A stretch of 64,000 nt of DNA from Streptomyces sp. CG4 (GTDB lineage: Bacteria > Actinomycetota > Actinomycetes > Streptomycetales > Streptomycetaceae), in the NCBI RefSeq assembly GCF_041080655.1, contig NZ_CP163525.1, positions 6,448,001-6,512,000 of the forward strand. The letters are read 5' to 3'. Shown here piece after piece: positions 1-8,216 of the stretch (positions within the stretch are counted from its first letter, which is position 1; each line of letters starts with the position of its first letter). Both the position numbers and the translations under genes were made by a program. Below the pieces are notes generated by a model, which was not told the DNA's origin, did no database searches, and was given only the letters and a program-made list of their open reading frames with translations.

Positions 1-103
1 CCACCACGCGGAGGCCTAAGGCCTGCTCAACTTTGTGTCTGGGACATGTGAAGGAACACGTTCCGTCAAGGGGCCATGCGAGCCAAGCGTGAAGGAGGCC
101 GTC

Positions 104-529
104 GTGAGACGAGCGCGCCCTGGGGCGACGTCGCGCGGTGCTCTGACGAGCGTCGCGGCCGGGGACGTCTACCAAGAGCCCACGGATCTGCCCCGGCTGT
201 GGCACGTCACCCTCAGCGTCTCCGGGAAGCAGGTGCCCCTGCCCGAGCTGCGGCGGGCCCTGGAACAGCTGGCCCACGACCACCCCTTCCTGCTCACCAG
301 CAGATACGCGACCGACCACGCCGAGATCCGGTACTGGGAAGAGGCCCGGGATCTGCACGACGCCGCCGCCGTGGCCCTGCGCCTGTGGGGCGAGCACCGG
401 CAGAGCGCCGGCCTGCCGGCCTGGGAGATCGTCGGCCTCGAGGTCATCGACCGCGAGACCTATCACCACCGCATCGCCGAGGGATACGGCCCGGCACCGG
501 CGACCCCGGTGGGAGTACATCCCTTTTGA
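104..529 (+). CDS. Conserved hypothetical protein upstream of proA
   Basis: This encodes 141 residues of unknown function. I chose the GTG at 104 because a strong GGAGG at 94-98 lies five bases before it; a longer reading from the GTG at 35 has no ribosome site. The protein has no signal peptide or membrane segment. Its middle is amphipathic: LPRLWHVTLSV is followed by an LRRALEQLAHDHPFL helix and an acidic/aromatic stretch (RYWEEARDLHDAA). I recognise no catalytic motif. It sits 72 bases before proA on the same strand, in a place where streptomycetes usually carry a small conserved protein, so it may be a housekeeping gene of the proline/NAD region. That role is inference from position only. 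Confidence 0.7.
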   Translation: MRRARPGATSRGALTSVAAGDVYQEPTDLPRLWHVTLSVSGKQVPLPELRRALEQLAHDHPFLLTSRYATDHAEIRYWEEARDLHDAAAVALRLWGEHRQSAGLPAWEIVGLEVIDRETYHHRIAEGYGPAPATPVGVHPF

Positions 530-589
530 GTGATCCTGAGGGCTTGTCTCGGGGTTTGGGATGAGCGGTGAGTGCGCGGCGCCGCGCAC

Positions 590-595
590 TACCCT
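590..595 (+). promoter_or_regulatory. Candidate -10 element of a leaderless proA transcript
   Basis: TACCCT lies exactly six bases before the ATG at 602, so transcription would begin at or next to the start codon. I see no convincing -35 hexamer at 16-19 bases. Confidence 0.45.
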
Positions 596-601
596 TCCCT
601 C

Positions 602-1888
602 ATGACCACGCTCTCGCCGTACGACTCCATGTCCCCGGTCACCCAGGCCGCCTACCGGGCCAAGGCCGCCGCCGCCGACCTCGCGCCGCTCCCGCGCGCC
701 GTGAAGGACGACGCGCTGCTCGCCATCGCCGACGCCCTGGAGGTCCGGACCAGCGAGATCGTCGAGGCCAACGCCAAGGACATCGCCAAGGCCCGGGAGA
801 ACGGCACCAGCGAGGCCATCGTCGACCGGCTGACCCTCACCCCCGAGCGGGTCCGCGCCATCGCCTCCGACGTCCGCGACGTCGCGAAGCTGCCCGACCC
901 GGTCGGCGAGATCGTCCGCGGCTCCACCCTGCCCAACGGCATCGACCTGCGCCAGGTCCGCGTCCCGCTCGGCGTCGTCGGCATCATCTACGAGGCCCGC
1001 CCGAACGTCACCGTCGACGCCGCCGCCCTCTGCCTGAAGTCCGGCAACGCCGTCCTGCTGCGCGGCTCGGCCTCCGCCTACGAGTCCAACACCGCCCTCG
1101 TCCGTGTCATCCGGGACGCCGTCGGCGGCGCGGGACTGCCCGCCGACGCCGTCCAGCTGGTGCCCGGCGAGAGCCGCGACTCCGTGCGCGAGCTGATGCG
1201 CGCCCGCGGTCTGGTCGACGTCCTCATCCCGCGTGGCGGCGCCTCCCTGATCCAGACCGTGGTCAGCGAGTCCATCGTCCCCGTCATCGAGACCGGCACC
1301 GGCAACTGCCACGTCTACGTCGACGCGACCGCCGACATCGACATGGCGATCGACATCCTGATCAACTCCAAGGCCCAGCGGGTCAGCGTCTGCAACGCCG
1401 CCGAGACCCTCCTCGTCCACCAGGACATCGCCGCCGAGTTCCTGCCGCGCGCCCTGGACGCCCTCGCCGAGGCCGGCGTCACCGTCCACGCCGACGAGCG
1501 GGTCATGGCCCACGCCAAGGACTCCAAGGCGACGGTCGTGGAGGCCGTGGCCGAGGACTGGGAGACCGAGTACCTCTCCTACGACATCGCCGCCGCCGTC
1601 GTGGACTCCCTGGACAAGGCCGTCGAGCACATCCGGCTGTGGACCTCCGGGCACACCGAGGCCATCGTCACCACCTCCCAGCAGGCCGCTCGCCGCTTCA
1701 CCCAGCTGGTCGACTCCACCACCGTCGCCGTGAACGCCTCCACCCGCTTCACCGACGGCGGCCAGTTCGGCTTCGGCGCCGAGATCGGCATCTCCACCCA
1801 GAAGCTGCACGCCCGCGGCCCGATGGGTCTGCCGGAGCTGACCAGCACGAAGTACATCGTCACCGGCGACGGACACGTGCGCCCCTGA
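602..1888 (+). CDS. proA: Glutamate-5-semialdehyde dehydrogenase (gamma-glutamyl phosphate reductase)
   Basis: ProA reduces gamma-glutamyl phosphate with NADPH to glutamate-5-semialdehyde, the second step of proline synthesis in the cytoplasm. The 428-residue product has the family's usual length. It carries the aldehyde-dehydrogenase-like fold, with the substrate-loop sequence YEARPNVTVDAA, the cofactor region GSASAYESN and the catalytic cysteine in VSVCNAAET at about residue 264. The C-terminal RFTDGGQFGFGAEIGIST block is typical of ProA. I took the ATG at 602 rather than the in-frame start at 572 because a TACCCT -10 hexamer at 590-595 ends exactly six bases before it, which would give a leaderless message. 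proB is presumably just outside the window. Confidence 0.97.
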   Translation: MTTLSPYDSMSPVTQAAYRAKAAAADLAPLPRAVKDDALLAIADALEVRTSEIVEANAKDIAKARENGTSEAIVDRLTLTPERVRAIASDVRDVAKLPDPVGEIVRGSTLPNGIDLRQVRVPLGVVGIIYEARPNVTVDAAALCLKSGNAVLLRGSASAYESNTALVRVIRDAVGGAGLPADAVQLVPGESRDSVRELMRARGLVDVLIPRGGASLIQTVVSESIVPVIETGTGNCHVYVDATADIDMAIDILINSKAQRVSVCNAAETLLVHQDIAAEFLPRALDALAEAGVTVHADERVMAHAKDSKATVVEAVAEDWETEYLSYDIAAAVVDSLDKAVEHIRLWTSGHTEAIVTTSQQAARRFTQLVDSTTVAVNASTRFTDGGQFGFGAEIGISTQKLHARGPMGLPELTSTKYIVTGDGHVRP

Positions 1889-2007
1889 GATTCACCTGTT
1901 CGGCCGTACGTCCCGTGATCCGGGCGGGCAGCTGAAAGGCGTCTCACCAGTCAGACGAATTTCCATACCGTCTGCCCAAATTGACCCCCCAGGTCTACTC
2001 TGGATCC

Positions 2008-2580
2008 GTGCCGGAGGACGTGGGGGGCATGCCGTTCCCTGACGGCTGGGAGCCCGACGACGACCACGACCACGGGGTGTCGGACGAAGAGTTCGCCTCC
2101 GTGGTCTTCGACGAGGCCTTCGTACAGGCGGCCGTGGTCCATGAGCCGACCGCCGTCGAACGCCTCCTGGCCGCCGCACAGGCCAGAGCCGAGGCCTCCG
2201 AGGCGGAGGCCCGCCGCGCCCACGCCCGAGGCGAGCGCTACGAGGACAAGTACTCCCCCGAGGGGACCGATCTCAGCCAAGATCGGGACGACGACGAGCT
2301 GGACGACACCTACGTCCTCCACGAGCGCCACGGCCCCTTCGGCCCCTACGGCAAACAGGTCCGCTGGCATCGCCCCGTCGCCTGGGTGCTCGCCGTCGTC
2401 ATGGGCATAGGCATGGTCGCCCTGGCCTTCGCCGCCGTCTACCGCGGCAGCTCCGCCGGCGCCCGCGACGGGGTCCCCACGCCCGCCTCCACCGGCCTGG
2501 AACAGGGCAGTGCCGGCGCGCCCTCCGCCTCCGCCGACTCCTCCCAGCCGGCCGCCTCGGCCACCCCGCGTTCCCCCTGA
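2008..2580 (+). CDS. Acidic single-pass membrane protein with N-terminal SVVFDEAFVQAA motif
   Basis: The product is 190 residues of unknown biochemical function. Residues 1-28 are very acidic. A motif FASVVFDEAFVQAA follows at 29-42, then a charged alanine-rich helix (about 48-85), a second acidic segment, one membrane span (RPVAWVLAVVMGIGMVALAF, roughly 130-150) and a Ser/Ala/Pro-rich tail. The layout suggests a cytoplasmic N-terminus and a short outer tail. The GTG at 2008 was chosen because TACTCT at 1996-2001 ends six bases before it. The next gene encodes another single-pass protein with almost the same motif, so the two probably share a partner. I recall homologues in this locus being discussed in connection with spore-wall synthesis in S. 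coelicolor, but cannot verify that here. Confidence 0.75.
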   Translation: MPEDVGGMPFPDGWEPDDDHDHGVSDEEFASVVFDEAFVQAAVVHEPTAVERLLAAAQARAEASEAEARRAHARGERYEDKYSPEGTDLSQDRDDDELDDTYVLHERHGPFGPYGKQVRWHRPVAWVLAVVMGIGMVALAFAAVYRGSSAGARDGVPTPASTGLEQGSAGAPSASADSSQPAASATPRSP

Positions 2581-2635
2581 GTGCCCGCCTCCACTCTTGG
2601 TGAGCACCTGTCAGAAGTTGTCGTGTAGCAGGGCG

Positions 2636-2663
2636 TTTACCTGAGGCCCACGAGACCTACTCT
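2636..2663 (+). promoter_or_regulatory. Sigma-70-type promoter, probably leaderless
   Basis: TTTACC (-35, 2636-2641), a 16-base spacer and TACTCT (-10, 2658-2663) are followed by six bases and the ATG at 2670. The preceding gene has the same TACTCT hexamer at the same distance from its start. Confidence 0.55.
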
Positions 2664-2669
2664 GAAAGT

Positions 2670-3743
2670 ATGGGCGGGCCTGGAGACCCACCGGAGGGCA
2701 CACCCGAGGGCGGCCCCGGAGGTGGCGAGGACGAGTACCGATCCGTCGTGTTCGACGAGTCGTTCGTCCGCGCTGCCCGCCTCCAGGAGTACTCCGCCGA
2801 GGAGCGGATGGCCGACCACGCGCCCGCCGTACGCCGCCGCCCGCCCCTGCACCGCGGACTCACCCGGCAGGCCCTGGCCCTCGTCGTGCTGCTCGCCATC
2901 GCCTTCGGCACCGCGATCTACATGGGCGTCCGCCACCCCTACGGCTCCCCGCAGACCCGGCGCCCCGCCGAGCCGCTGCGGATGACCGTGATCCCGCTCG
3001 CCCCGACGGGCAAGGTGCCCGGCACCGGCGACGCCGAGAACCTGTTCGCGCACAGCCCCGCCGCCCAGTTCGATATCGGCGCCGCGGGCATACCGCTGCC
3101 CGCCTCCCGCAGCACCGCCCACTTCTCCGACAGCGAGGTCGTGACCGCGCTCACGACCGCCAAGGACTACATAGTCCGCTCCTCGCTCTACCCCGAGGTG
3201 CTGACCGGCCGCGAGGTCAGCCCCGTCCGGTCCCTCATCGACGCCGACCAGCTCGACCAGTTCGACCAGAGCTTCGTCGACCACCCCGCGACGGACGGCC
3301 GGCACGCCGCCACCGGCTGGCTGGTCCGCCTCGACCCCTCCCGCGCCCAGCTCGCCGACGACCGGATCCGCGTCCGGGGCGATCTGCGGGCCGTCGAGAG
3401 CGACGCGAGCGCGCTGGAGGTCACCGCCGACCACACCTTCGTCTACGCCCTGCGCTCCACCGGTTCCGCGGCCGGGGCCGCCGTGTCGCTGTTCACGGTC
3501 CGCCGCGAGGTGACCTTCCGCTTCACCCGCGACGATCTGCGCACCCACCAGGTCCAGCTGATCACGTCCTACGTCGAGGCGGGCCCGCTCGCCTGCGTCG
3601 AGGACTCCAGCGCCTACCTCCGCCCCCTCCTGGCCGGCCAGACGGCCCACACCGGCGTCCCCGCGGGCACCGACCCGTACGAGACGGACAGCCCTACGGC
3701 CCTGTGCGGGACGCTGGCCGTTGGGGCCGAGCCGAAGGTCTGA
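2670..3743 (+). CDS. Single-pass membrane protein with N-terminal SVVFDESFVRAA motif
   Basis: The product has 357 residues. A Gly/Pro/Glu-rich start leads to the motif YRSVVFDESFVRAA (23-36), a basic stretch, one membrane span (ALALVVLLAIAFGTAIYMGV, about 67-87), and a long extracytoplasmic domain of about 270 residues with two cysteines near the C-terminus (one in PLACVEDSS, one in ALCGTLAVG) that could form a disulfide. I recognise no enzyme motif in the outer domain. It is a partial relative of the preceding gene: the cytoplasmic motif is shared and the outer domain is not. The ATG at 2670 follows TACTCT (2658-2663) by six bases, with TTTACC (2636-2641) at a 16-base spacing as a plausible -35, so the mRNA is probably leaderless. 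Confidence 0.78.
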   Translation: MGGPGDPPEGTPEGGPGGGEDEYRSVVFDESFVRAARLQEYSAEERMADHAPAVRRRPPLHRGLTRQALALVVLLAIAFGTAIYMGVRHPYGSPQTRRPAEPLRMTVIPLAPTGKVPGTGDAENLFAHSPAAQFDIGAAGIPLPASRSTAHFSDSEVVTALTTAKDYIVRSSLYPEVLTGREVSPVRSLIDADQLDQFDQSFVDHPATDGRHAATGWLVRLDPSRAQLADDRIRVRGDLRAVESDASALEVTADHTFVYALRSTGSAAGAAVSLFTVRREVTFRFTRDDLRTHQVQLITSYVEAGPLACVEDSSAYLRPLLAGQTAHTGVPAGTDPYETDSPTALCGTLAVGAEPKV

Positions 3744-3916
3744 GCGGCCTTTTCGGCGCCGGTCGGCTGGCTGGCCGGCCGGGGTGAAGGCGAGGCGTCT
3801 TTCCCGGCACCCGGGATCGGTGTCTCGGGCTGAGGTGCGTTCGGCGCCGCCGCATCCCGCCGTCGCGGCTGAGCGCCGTTGCGGAGGGATGACGTCGCCG
3901 TGGGGTTTGCCGCGCC

Positions 3917-5008
3917 CTACTCCTCGTCCCGCGGAGCGTCCGTCGGGCCCTCCTTCGGCGGGGGCGGGGTGCGGAAGCCGTCGAAGCCGCGGCGGACCCG
4001 GCCGCCCAGATCGCCCGCGCCGCCCGCGAGATCGGTGACCAGCTTCATCAGCGGGTCCTTGGAGGCCTTCACATCGCTTGCGTAGCTGGCCGCCGACTCA
4101 CGGAAGGAGTCGCTGACAGAGGCGTCCTTGTCCTCGTCGCGCCGCGGGTAGTGGCCGTCCATCATCCGCTGGAAGTCCCGGGACTCGGCCCACTTCTTCA
4201 GCTCCGCCGCTCGCACGGTGGTGAACGGATGCGAGCGGGGCAGCACGTTCAGGATCTTCAGCACCGAGTCGCGCAGATCGCCCCCGGAGTCGTACTCCTC
4301 GGCCTGCTCCAGGAACGCGTCCACGTTCATCTCGTGCAGATGATTGCCGCCCGCGATCTTCATCAGGCCGCGCATCGAGGCCTGCAGGTCCTGCCCCACC
4401 AGCAGCCCCGCCCGGTCCGCGGACAGCTCCGACTTGCGGAACCACTCCCTGAGCGCCGTGATGATCGCCATGATCGCGAGGTTGCCCAGCGGGATCCAGG
4501 CCACCTTCACCGCGAGGCTGGTCAGGAACAGCAGGATCGTGCGGTACACCGAGTGCCCGGACAGCGCGTGTCCGACCTCGTGTCCGACGACCGCCCGCAT
4601 CTCCTCCTCGTCGAGGAGTTCCACCAGCCCCGTGGTGACGACGATGATCGGCTCGTCCAGGCCGATGCACATCGCGTTCGGCTGCGGATCCTGCGTGACG
4701 TACATCGGCGGGACCTTCTCCAGGTCCAGGATGTAACAGGCGTCCAGCAGCATGTCGTGCAGATGCTGGAACTGCCGCTCGGAGACGCGCACCGAATCGG
4801 ACAGGAACAGCAGTCTCAGGCTCCGCTCGGGCAGCAGCCCGCTGAGCGCCTTGAAGACGGTGTCGAATCCGCTCAGCTTGCGCAGCGCGACCAGGGCGGA
4901 GCGGTCGGCCGGATGCTCGTAGGCACGCGAGGAGATCCCCGGGAACCGCCTGCGCTGCCTGCTCGGCACGCGCTCGTGCCCCGTGTCCTGCTGGCCGTCG
5001 TCGGACAT
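3917..5008 (-). CDS. M48-family zinc metalloprotease (HtpX-like)
   Basis: This is a membrane-associated zinc endopeptidase of about 363 residues. The HEVGH zinc motif (around residue 143) sits in VVGHEVGHALSGHSV, and the third ligand region RKSELSADRAGLL supplies the downstream glutamate/aspartate set. Hydrophobic segments after the zinc motif (LLFLTSLAVKVAWIPLGNLAIMAI) are probably membrane-embedded. The N-terminus and the PPPPKEGPTDAPRDEE tail are disordered. I chose the ATG at 5008 because GGGGGA lies four bases before it; an ATG at 5020 and a longer form to 5107 are possible. It is divergent from the micro-membrane gene at 5110. The role in membrane-protein quality control is inferred from the family; the substrate is unknown. 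Confidence 0.9.
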   Translation of the reverse strand: MSDDGQQDTGHERVPSRQRRRFPGISSRAYEHPADRSALVALRKLSGFDTVFKALSGLLPERSLRLLFLSDSVRVSERQFQHLHDMLLDACYILDLEKVPPMYVTQDPQPNAMCIGLDEPIIVVTTGLVELLDEEEMRAVVGHEVGHALSGHSVYRTILLFLTSLAVKVAWIPLGNLAIMAIITALREWFRKSELSADRAGLLVGQDLQASMRGLMKIAGGNHLHEMNVDAFLEQAEEYDSGGDLRDSVLKILNVLPRSHPFTTVRAAELKKWAESRDFQRMMDGHYPRRDEDKDASVSDSFRESAASYASDVKASKDPLMKLVTDLAGGAGDLGGRVRRGFDGFRTPPPPKEGPTDAPRDEE

Positions 5009-5109
5009 GTCGTCCCCCATGTACGTGTGAGTGCCACTGTGCCCCCGAGGCGGAGCCCAGCCTAGGCGGAGATACCGTGGACGGGCAGTACAGCCGAAGG
5101 AGTCCACGC

Positions 5110-5274
5110 ATGGAGCATCACCCCGCAGCCGCCTGGCTGACCGAGGCCGCCGCGAGCGCCGTCCAGCAGCACGGGGCGGGGAATCTGCTCCGGATCATCC
5201 TGATCGTCATGGTCCTGGGCTGTGCACTGACCGCCTGGTTCCTGCTGCGCGGCTACAAGCGGAAAGACGACTGA
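5110..5274 (+). CDS. Small single-pass membrane protein (54 aa)
   Basis: A short protein with an amphipathic N-terminus rich in His/Ala, one membrane span (LLRIILIVMVLGCALTAWFLL) and a positively charged end (RGYKRKDD), which predicts a cytoplasmic C-terminus. The ATG at 5110 is preceded by GAAGGAG about eight bases upstream. It is read divergently from the M48 protease, which makes it a possible accessory or regulator of that enzyme, although only position supports this. No family is recognised. Confidence 0.6.
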   Translation: MEHHPAAAWLTEAAASAVQQHGAGNLLRIILIVMVLGCALTAWFLLRGYKRKDD

Positions 5275-5476
5275 CGGCCGGCGAAAGTTCCCCGCCGCGC
5301 GACGGCGGAAGATCCCGGGCAGCGTCTCGCCGGCCGGCGGCGGGAAGTCCCCGTCGCGGGCGGCCTCATGCCGGCTGCCGTCCCCAACGGCGGAGTCGGC
5401 GTGATCGCCGCAGGGCCGCCCGCTTACGATGAGCCGACATCTTTATCCCGCCCACACGCGTTAGGTCCTGCCGAAG

Positions 5477-5632
5477 ATGAGCCTTCACAGCACCGCAGCC
5501 CACTTGGTCACCCTCGCCGAAGCCGAGGGCGGCCACCACAACAGCCTCAACCCCGCCGTCACCGGCGGCTCGGCCCTCGCCATCCTGCTGCTCCTGCTGT
5601 GGATCACCACCCGCTTCAACCGCGACCGCTGA
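5477..5632 (+). CDS. Small single-pass membrane protein (51 aa)
   Basis: The reading frame from ATG 5477 to TGA 5632 encodes 51 residues: a polar start (MSLHSTAAHLVTLAEAEGGH), one strongly hydrophobic span (GSALAILLLLLWITT) and a basic end (RFNRDR). The codons follow the host's G/C third-position bias throughout, which supports real coding. It lies 55 bases upstream of nadD on the same strand, and small membrane proteins of this kind are common before nadD in streptomycetes as far as I recall. The start codon is not preceded by a strong ribosome site. Function unknown. Confidence 0.6.
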   Translation: MSLHSTAAHLVTLAEAEGGHHNSLNPAVTGGSALAILLLLLWITTRFNRDR

Positions 5633-5687
5633 GCCGGACCCCGTCCCCGGCCGGACGCCCGAGGCCGGGCCGGTAGGGTCTGCACGC

Positions 5688-6374
5688 ATGGGAGAGCAGG
5701 ACATGCCTACCGGTCCGGCGTACGAGAGCGCCGACGACACGGTGAACCACCCGGAGTACCGGCCGGGCCAGAGCCCCGACCACACGGGCAAGCGTCGCCT
5801 GGGCGTCATGGGCGGTACGTTCGACCCGATCCACCACGGGCACCTGGTGGCGGCCAGCGAGGTCGCCGCGCAGTTCCACCTCGACGAGGTGGTGTTCGTG
5901 CCCACCGGGCAGCCGTGGCAGAAGACCCACCGCAAGGTCTCCCCGGCCGAGGACCGCTATCTGATGACGGTCATCGCGACCGCCGAGAACCCGCAGTTCT
6001 CCGTCAGCCGCATCGACATCGACCGCGGCGGTCCCACCTACACCGTGGACACCCTGCGCGACCTGCGCGCCCTCAACCCCGACACCGACCTGTTCTTCAT
6101 CACCGGCGCCGACGCCCTCGCCCAACTGCTGACCTGGCGGGACAGCGAGGAACTGTTCTCCCTCGCCCATTTCATCGGCGTCACGCGGCCCGGCCATCAT
6201 CTGACCGATCCGGGTCTGCCGGAGGGCGGCGTCTCGCTGGTAGAGGTTCCGGCGCTCGCCATCTCCTCCACAGACTGCCGTGCGAGAGTCGCCAAGGGAG
6301 ACCCCATCTGGTACATGGTGCCGGACGGAGTCGTGCGCTACATCGACAAGCGCGAGCTGTACCGCGGCGAGTGA
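5688..6374 (+). CDS. nadD: Nicotinate-nucleotide adenylyltransferase
   Basis: NadD joins nicotinate mononucleotide and ATP to deamido-NAD, a late step of NAD synthesis in the cytoplasm. The 228-residue product has the nucleotidyltransferase motif GGTFDPIHHGHL at about residues 42-53 and the C-terminal ISSTDCRARV block, which corresponds to the family's ISSTxxR signature. The first 35 residues are a hydrophilic extension common in actinomycetes. A TAGGGT hexamer at 5674-5679 lies eight bases before the start. The LCP-family gene begins 16 bases after the stop, so the two are probably cotranscribed. Confidence 0.95.
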   Translation: MGEQDMPTGPAYESADDTVNHPEYRPGQSPDHTGKRRLGVMGGTFDPIHHGHLVAASEVAAQFHLDEVVFVPTGQPWQKTHRKVSPAEDRYLMTVIATAENPQFSVSRIDIDRGGPTYTVDTLRDLRALNPDTDLFFITGADALAQLLTWRDSEELFSLAHFIGVTRPGHHLTDPGLPEGGVSLVEVPALAISSTDCRARVAKGDPIWYMVPDGVVRYIDKRELYRGE

Positions 6375-6390
6375 GCCGAGAGGGGCACCG

Positions 6391-8115
6391 GTGAACAACC
6401 GATACGACGTGGGTGACGCCGGCTACGGCGCAGGCCCGTACGAACTCGTCGGCTACGACGAGCACGGCCAGCCCGTGTACCGGCAGATCCCGGCACAGCA
6501 GGCTCCACAGGCCCAGCAGGCCACCTACGACCCGTACGCCCAGCAGCAGGGCTACGGCTACGACCCCTACGCCACCGGCCAGCAGCCGCCGGTGCCCCCC
6601 TACGACTCCGGCCGGCCCGCACCCGGCTACGACCCCTACGGCGCCCAGGCCCCGTACGACCCGTACGCCACCGGCCCCCAGCACACCGCCGGTTACGACC
6701 CCTACGGGCAGGCCGCGAGCAGCGGGCAGCAGCCCCGGGTCACCGAGCAGACCGCCTACATCCCGCAGCAGGCCGGCCCGGTGGAGGGACCGTACGCCCC
6801 GGCACGGCCAGAGGAGCGGCGGGATGAGGACGAACGGGACTACCACACCGAGCAGTTCGCGTTCGTCGAGGAGCCGGACGGCAACTCCGAGGACGTCATC
6901 GACTGGCTGAACTTCACCGAGAACCGCACCGAGCGCCGCGAGGAGGCCCGGCGCCGCGCCCGGAGCCGGATCATCGCCCTGCTCGTCGTCCTCGCCCTGG
7001 TCGCCGTCGGCGGCGTCGGCTACCTCTGGTACGCCGGAAAGCTGCCCGGCCTGTCCTCCTCCGGCTCCAAGCCCGGAGCGGGTACGGCGGTCGGCGCCCA
7101 GAAACGCGACGTGATCGTCGTCCACCTGCACAACACCGGCAAGGGCGGCACCTCCACGGCGCTGCTGGTCGACAACACCACCACCAAGCAGGGCAGCACC
7201 GTGCTGCTGCCCAACTCCCTGGATCTGAGCGCCGACGACGGCTCCACCACGACCCTCGCCAAGTCGGTGGATGACGACGGCTCCTCCGGCACCCGGGACC
7301 AGCTCGGCACCGTCCTCGGCACCAACATCCAGGGCACCTGGCGCCTCGACACCCCTTATCTGCAGAACCTCGTCGACCTGGTCGGCAACATCGACATCGA
7401 CACCAACACCGACGTGCCCGACCCGGACACCAAGAAGAAGGGCGCCGAGCCGCTCGTCCACAAGGGCAGCGGCCAGACCCTCAGCGGCAAGATGGCCGTC
7501 GCCTACGCCACCTACCGCGCCCCCGGCGAGTCCCAGGACGCCCAGCTCGAACGGTTCGGCCAGGTCATGCAGGGTGTGCTGCGCAAACTGTCCTCCGACC
7601 CGTCGGCGGCCACGATCACCGTGCAGACGCTCGCGCAGATCCTCGACCCGCCGCTCACCGACAAGGACCTCGGCACCTTCCTCGCCAAGCTCGCCGACCT
7701 CGCCAAGGGCGGCGCCTACAAGACCGCCCTGCTGCCCGTGCAGCCCGACGGCACGCTGAGCGCGAAGACCAGCGACAGCGTGGTGAAGGACATCCTCGGC
7801 GGCACCGCCAAGAGCCCCGACACGGGCTCCGCGGTCCGTGTCTCCGTGCAGAACGCCACCGGTGTGAAGGACGACACAGAAAAGGCCCGCGTGGTGCTGC
7901 TCAACGGCGGCTTCACCTTCCTCGAAGGCGGCAGCGCCTCCGGCACCCAGGCCACCTCCAAGGTGGTCTACTCGAACGCCTCCCACAAAGCCGATGCCGC
8001 GGAGGTCGCCAAGACCCTCGGCCTGCCCGCCGGCTCCGTGGCCCAGAGCACGGTCTCCTCGGGCGCCGACGTCTCGGTCGTCCTCGGCCGGGACTATCAG
8101 CCCGGCAACTCGTGA
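6391..8115 (+). CDS. LytR-CpsA-Psr (LCP) family membrane protein with LytR_C domain, PdtA-like
   Basis: A 574-residue protein of the LCP family, whose members attach secondary wall polymers to peptidoglycan. The first 125 residues are a Tyr/Pro/Gln-rich disordered arm with repeated YDPYG/YDPYA units. After an acidic stretch comes one membrane span (IIALLVVLALVAVGGVGYLW, about 193-213), then an extracytoplasmic LCP-like domain, and a C-terminal LytR_C domain (VRVSVQNATGVK onward, ending VVLGRDYQPG). The LCP core is unusually divergent: the usual RSDT and SIPRD positions read STALLVDN and LLPNSLD, although AYATYRAPG and LERFGQVMQ resemble the later conserved arginine region. I recall the S. coelicolor protein of this locus as PdtA, a polydiglycosylphosphate transferase. 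GTG 6391 follows GAGAGGGG. A strong hairpin follows the gene. Confidence 0.85.
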   Translation: MNNRYDVGDAGYGAGPYELVGYDEHGQPVYRQIPAQQAPQAQQATYDPYAQQQGYGYDPYATGQQPPVPPYDSGRPAPGYDPYGAQAPYDPYATGPQHTAGYDPYGQAASSGQQPRVTEQTAYIPQQAGPVEGPYAPARPEERRDEDERDYHTEQFAFVEEPDGNSEDVIDWLNFTENRTERREEARRRARSRIIALLVVLALVAVGGVGYLWYAGKLPGLSSSGSKPGAGTAVGAQKRDVIVVHLHNTGKGGTSTALLVDNTTTKQGSTVLLPNSLDLSADDGSTTTLAKSVDDDGSSGTRDQLGTVLGTNIQGTWRLDTPYLQNLVDLVGNIDIDTNTDVPDPDTKKKGAEPLVHKGSGQTLSGKMAVAYATYRAPGESQDAQLERFGQVMQGVLRKLSSDPSAATITVQTLAQILDPPLTDKDLGTFLAKLADLAKGGAYKTALLPVQPDGTLSAKTSDSVVKDILGGTAKSPDTGSAVRVSVQNATGVKDDTEKARVVLLNGGFTFLEGGSASGTQATSKVVYSNASHKADAAEVAKTLGLPAGSVAQSTVSSGADVSVVLGRDYQPGNS

Positions 8116-8126
8116 CCAGGTCCCGG

Positions 8127-8160
8127 GCACCCCACGTGGCACCGTAATCACGTGGGGTGC
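8127..8160 (+). terminator. Hairpin terminator after the LCP gene
   Basis: A perfect 12-bp stem (GCACCCCACGTG at 8127-8138 pairing with 8149-8160) with a 10-base loop and no T tract, as is common for high-GC actinomycete terminators. It separates the LCP gene from rsfS. Confidence 0.7.
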
Positions 8161-8216
8161 GCCGGGCGGTCCGTGAGACCCTTGAGGTCTAGTGACCGCC
8201 GACCGAAAGCTTGCTT

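Noticed and set aside
6520..6720. Repeated YDPYG-coding units as a CRISPR-like or DNA repeat array
   Set aside because: The repetition is at the protein level in a disordered arm; spacing and sequence are irregular in DNA.
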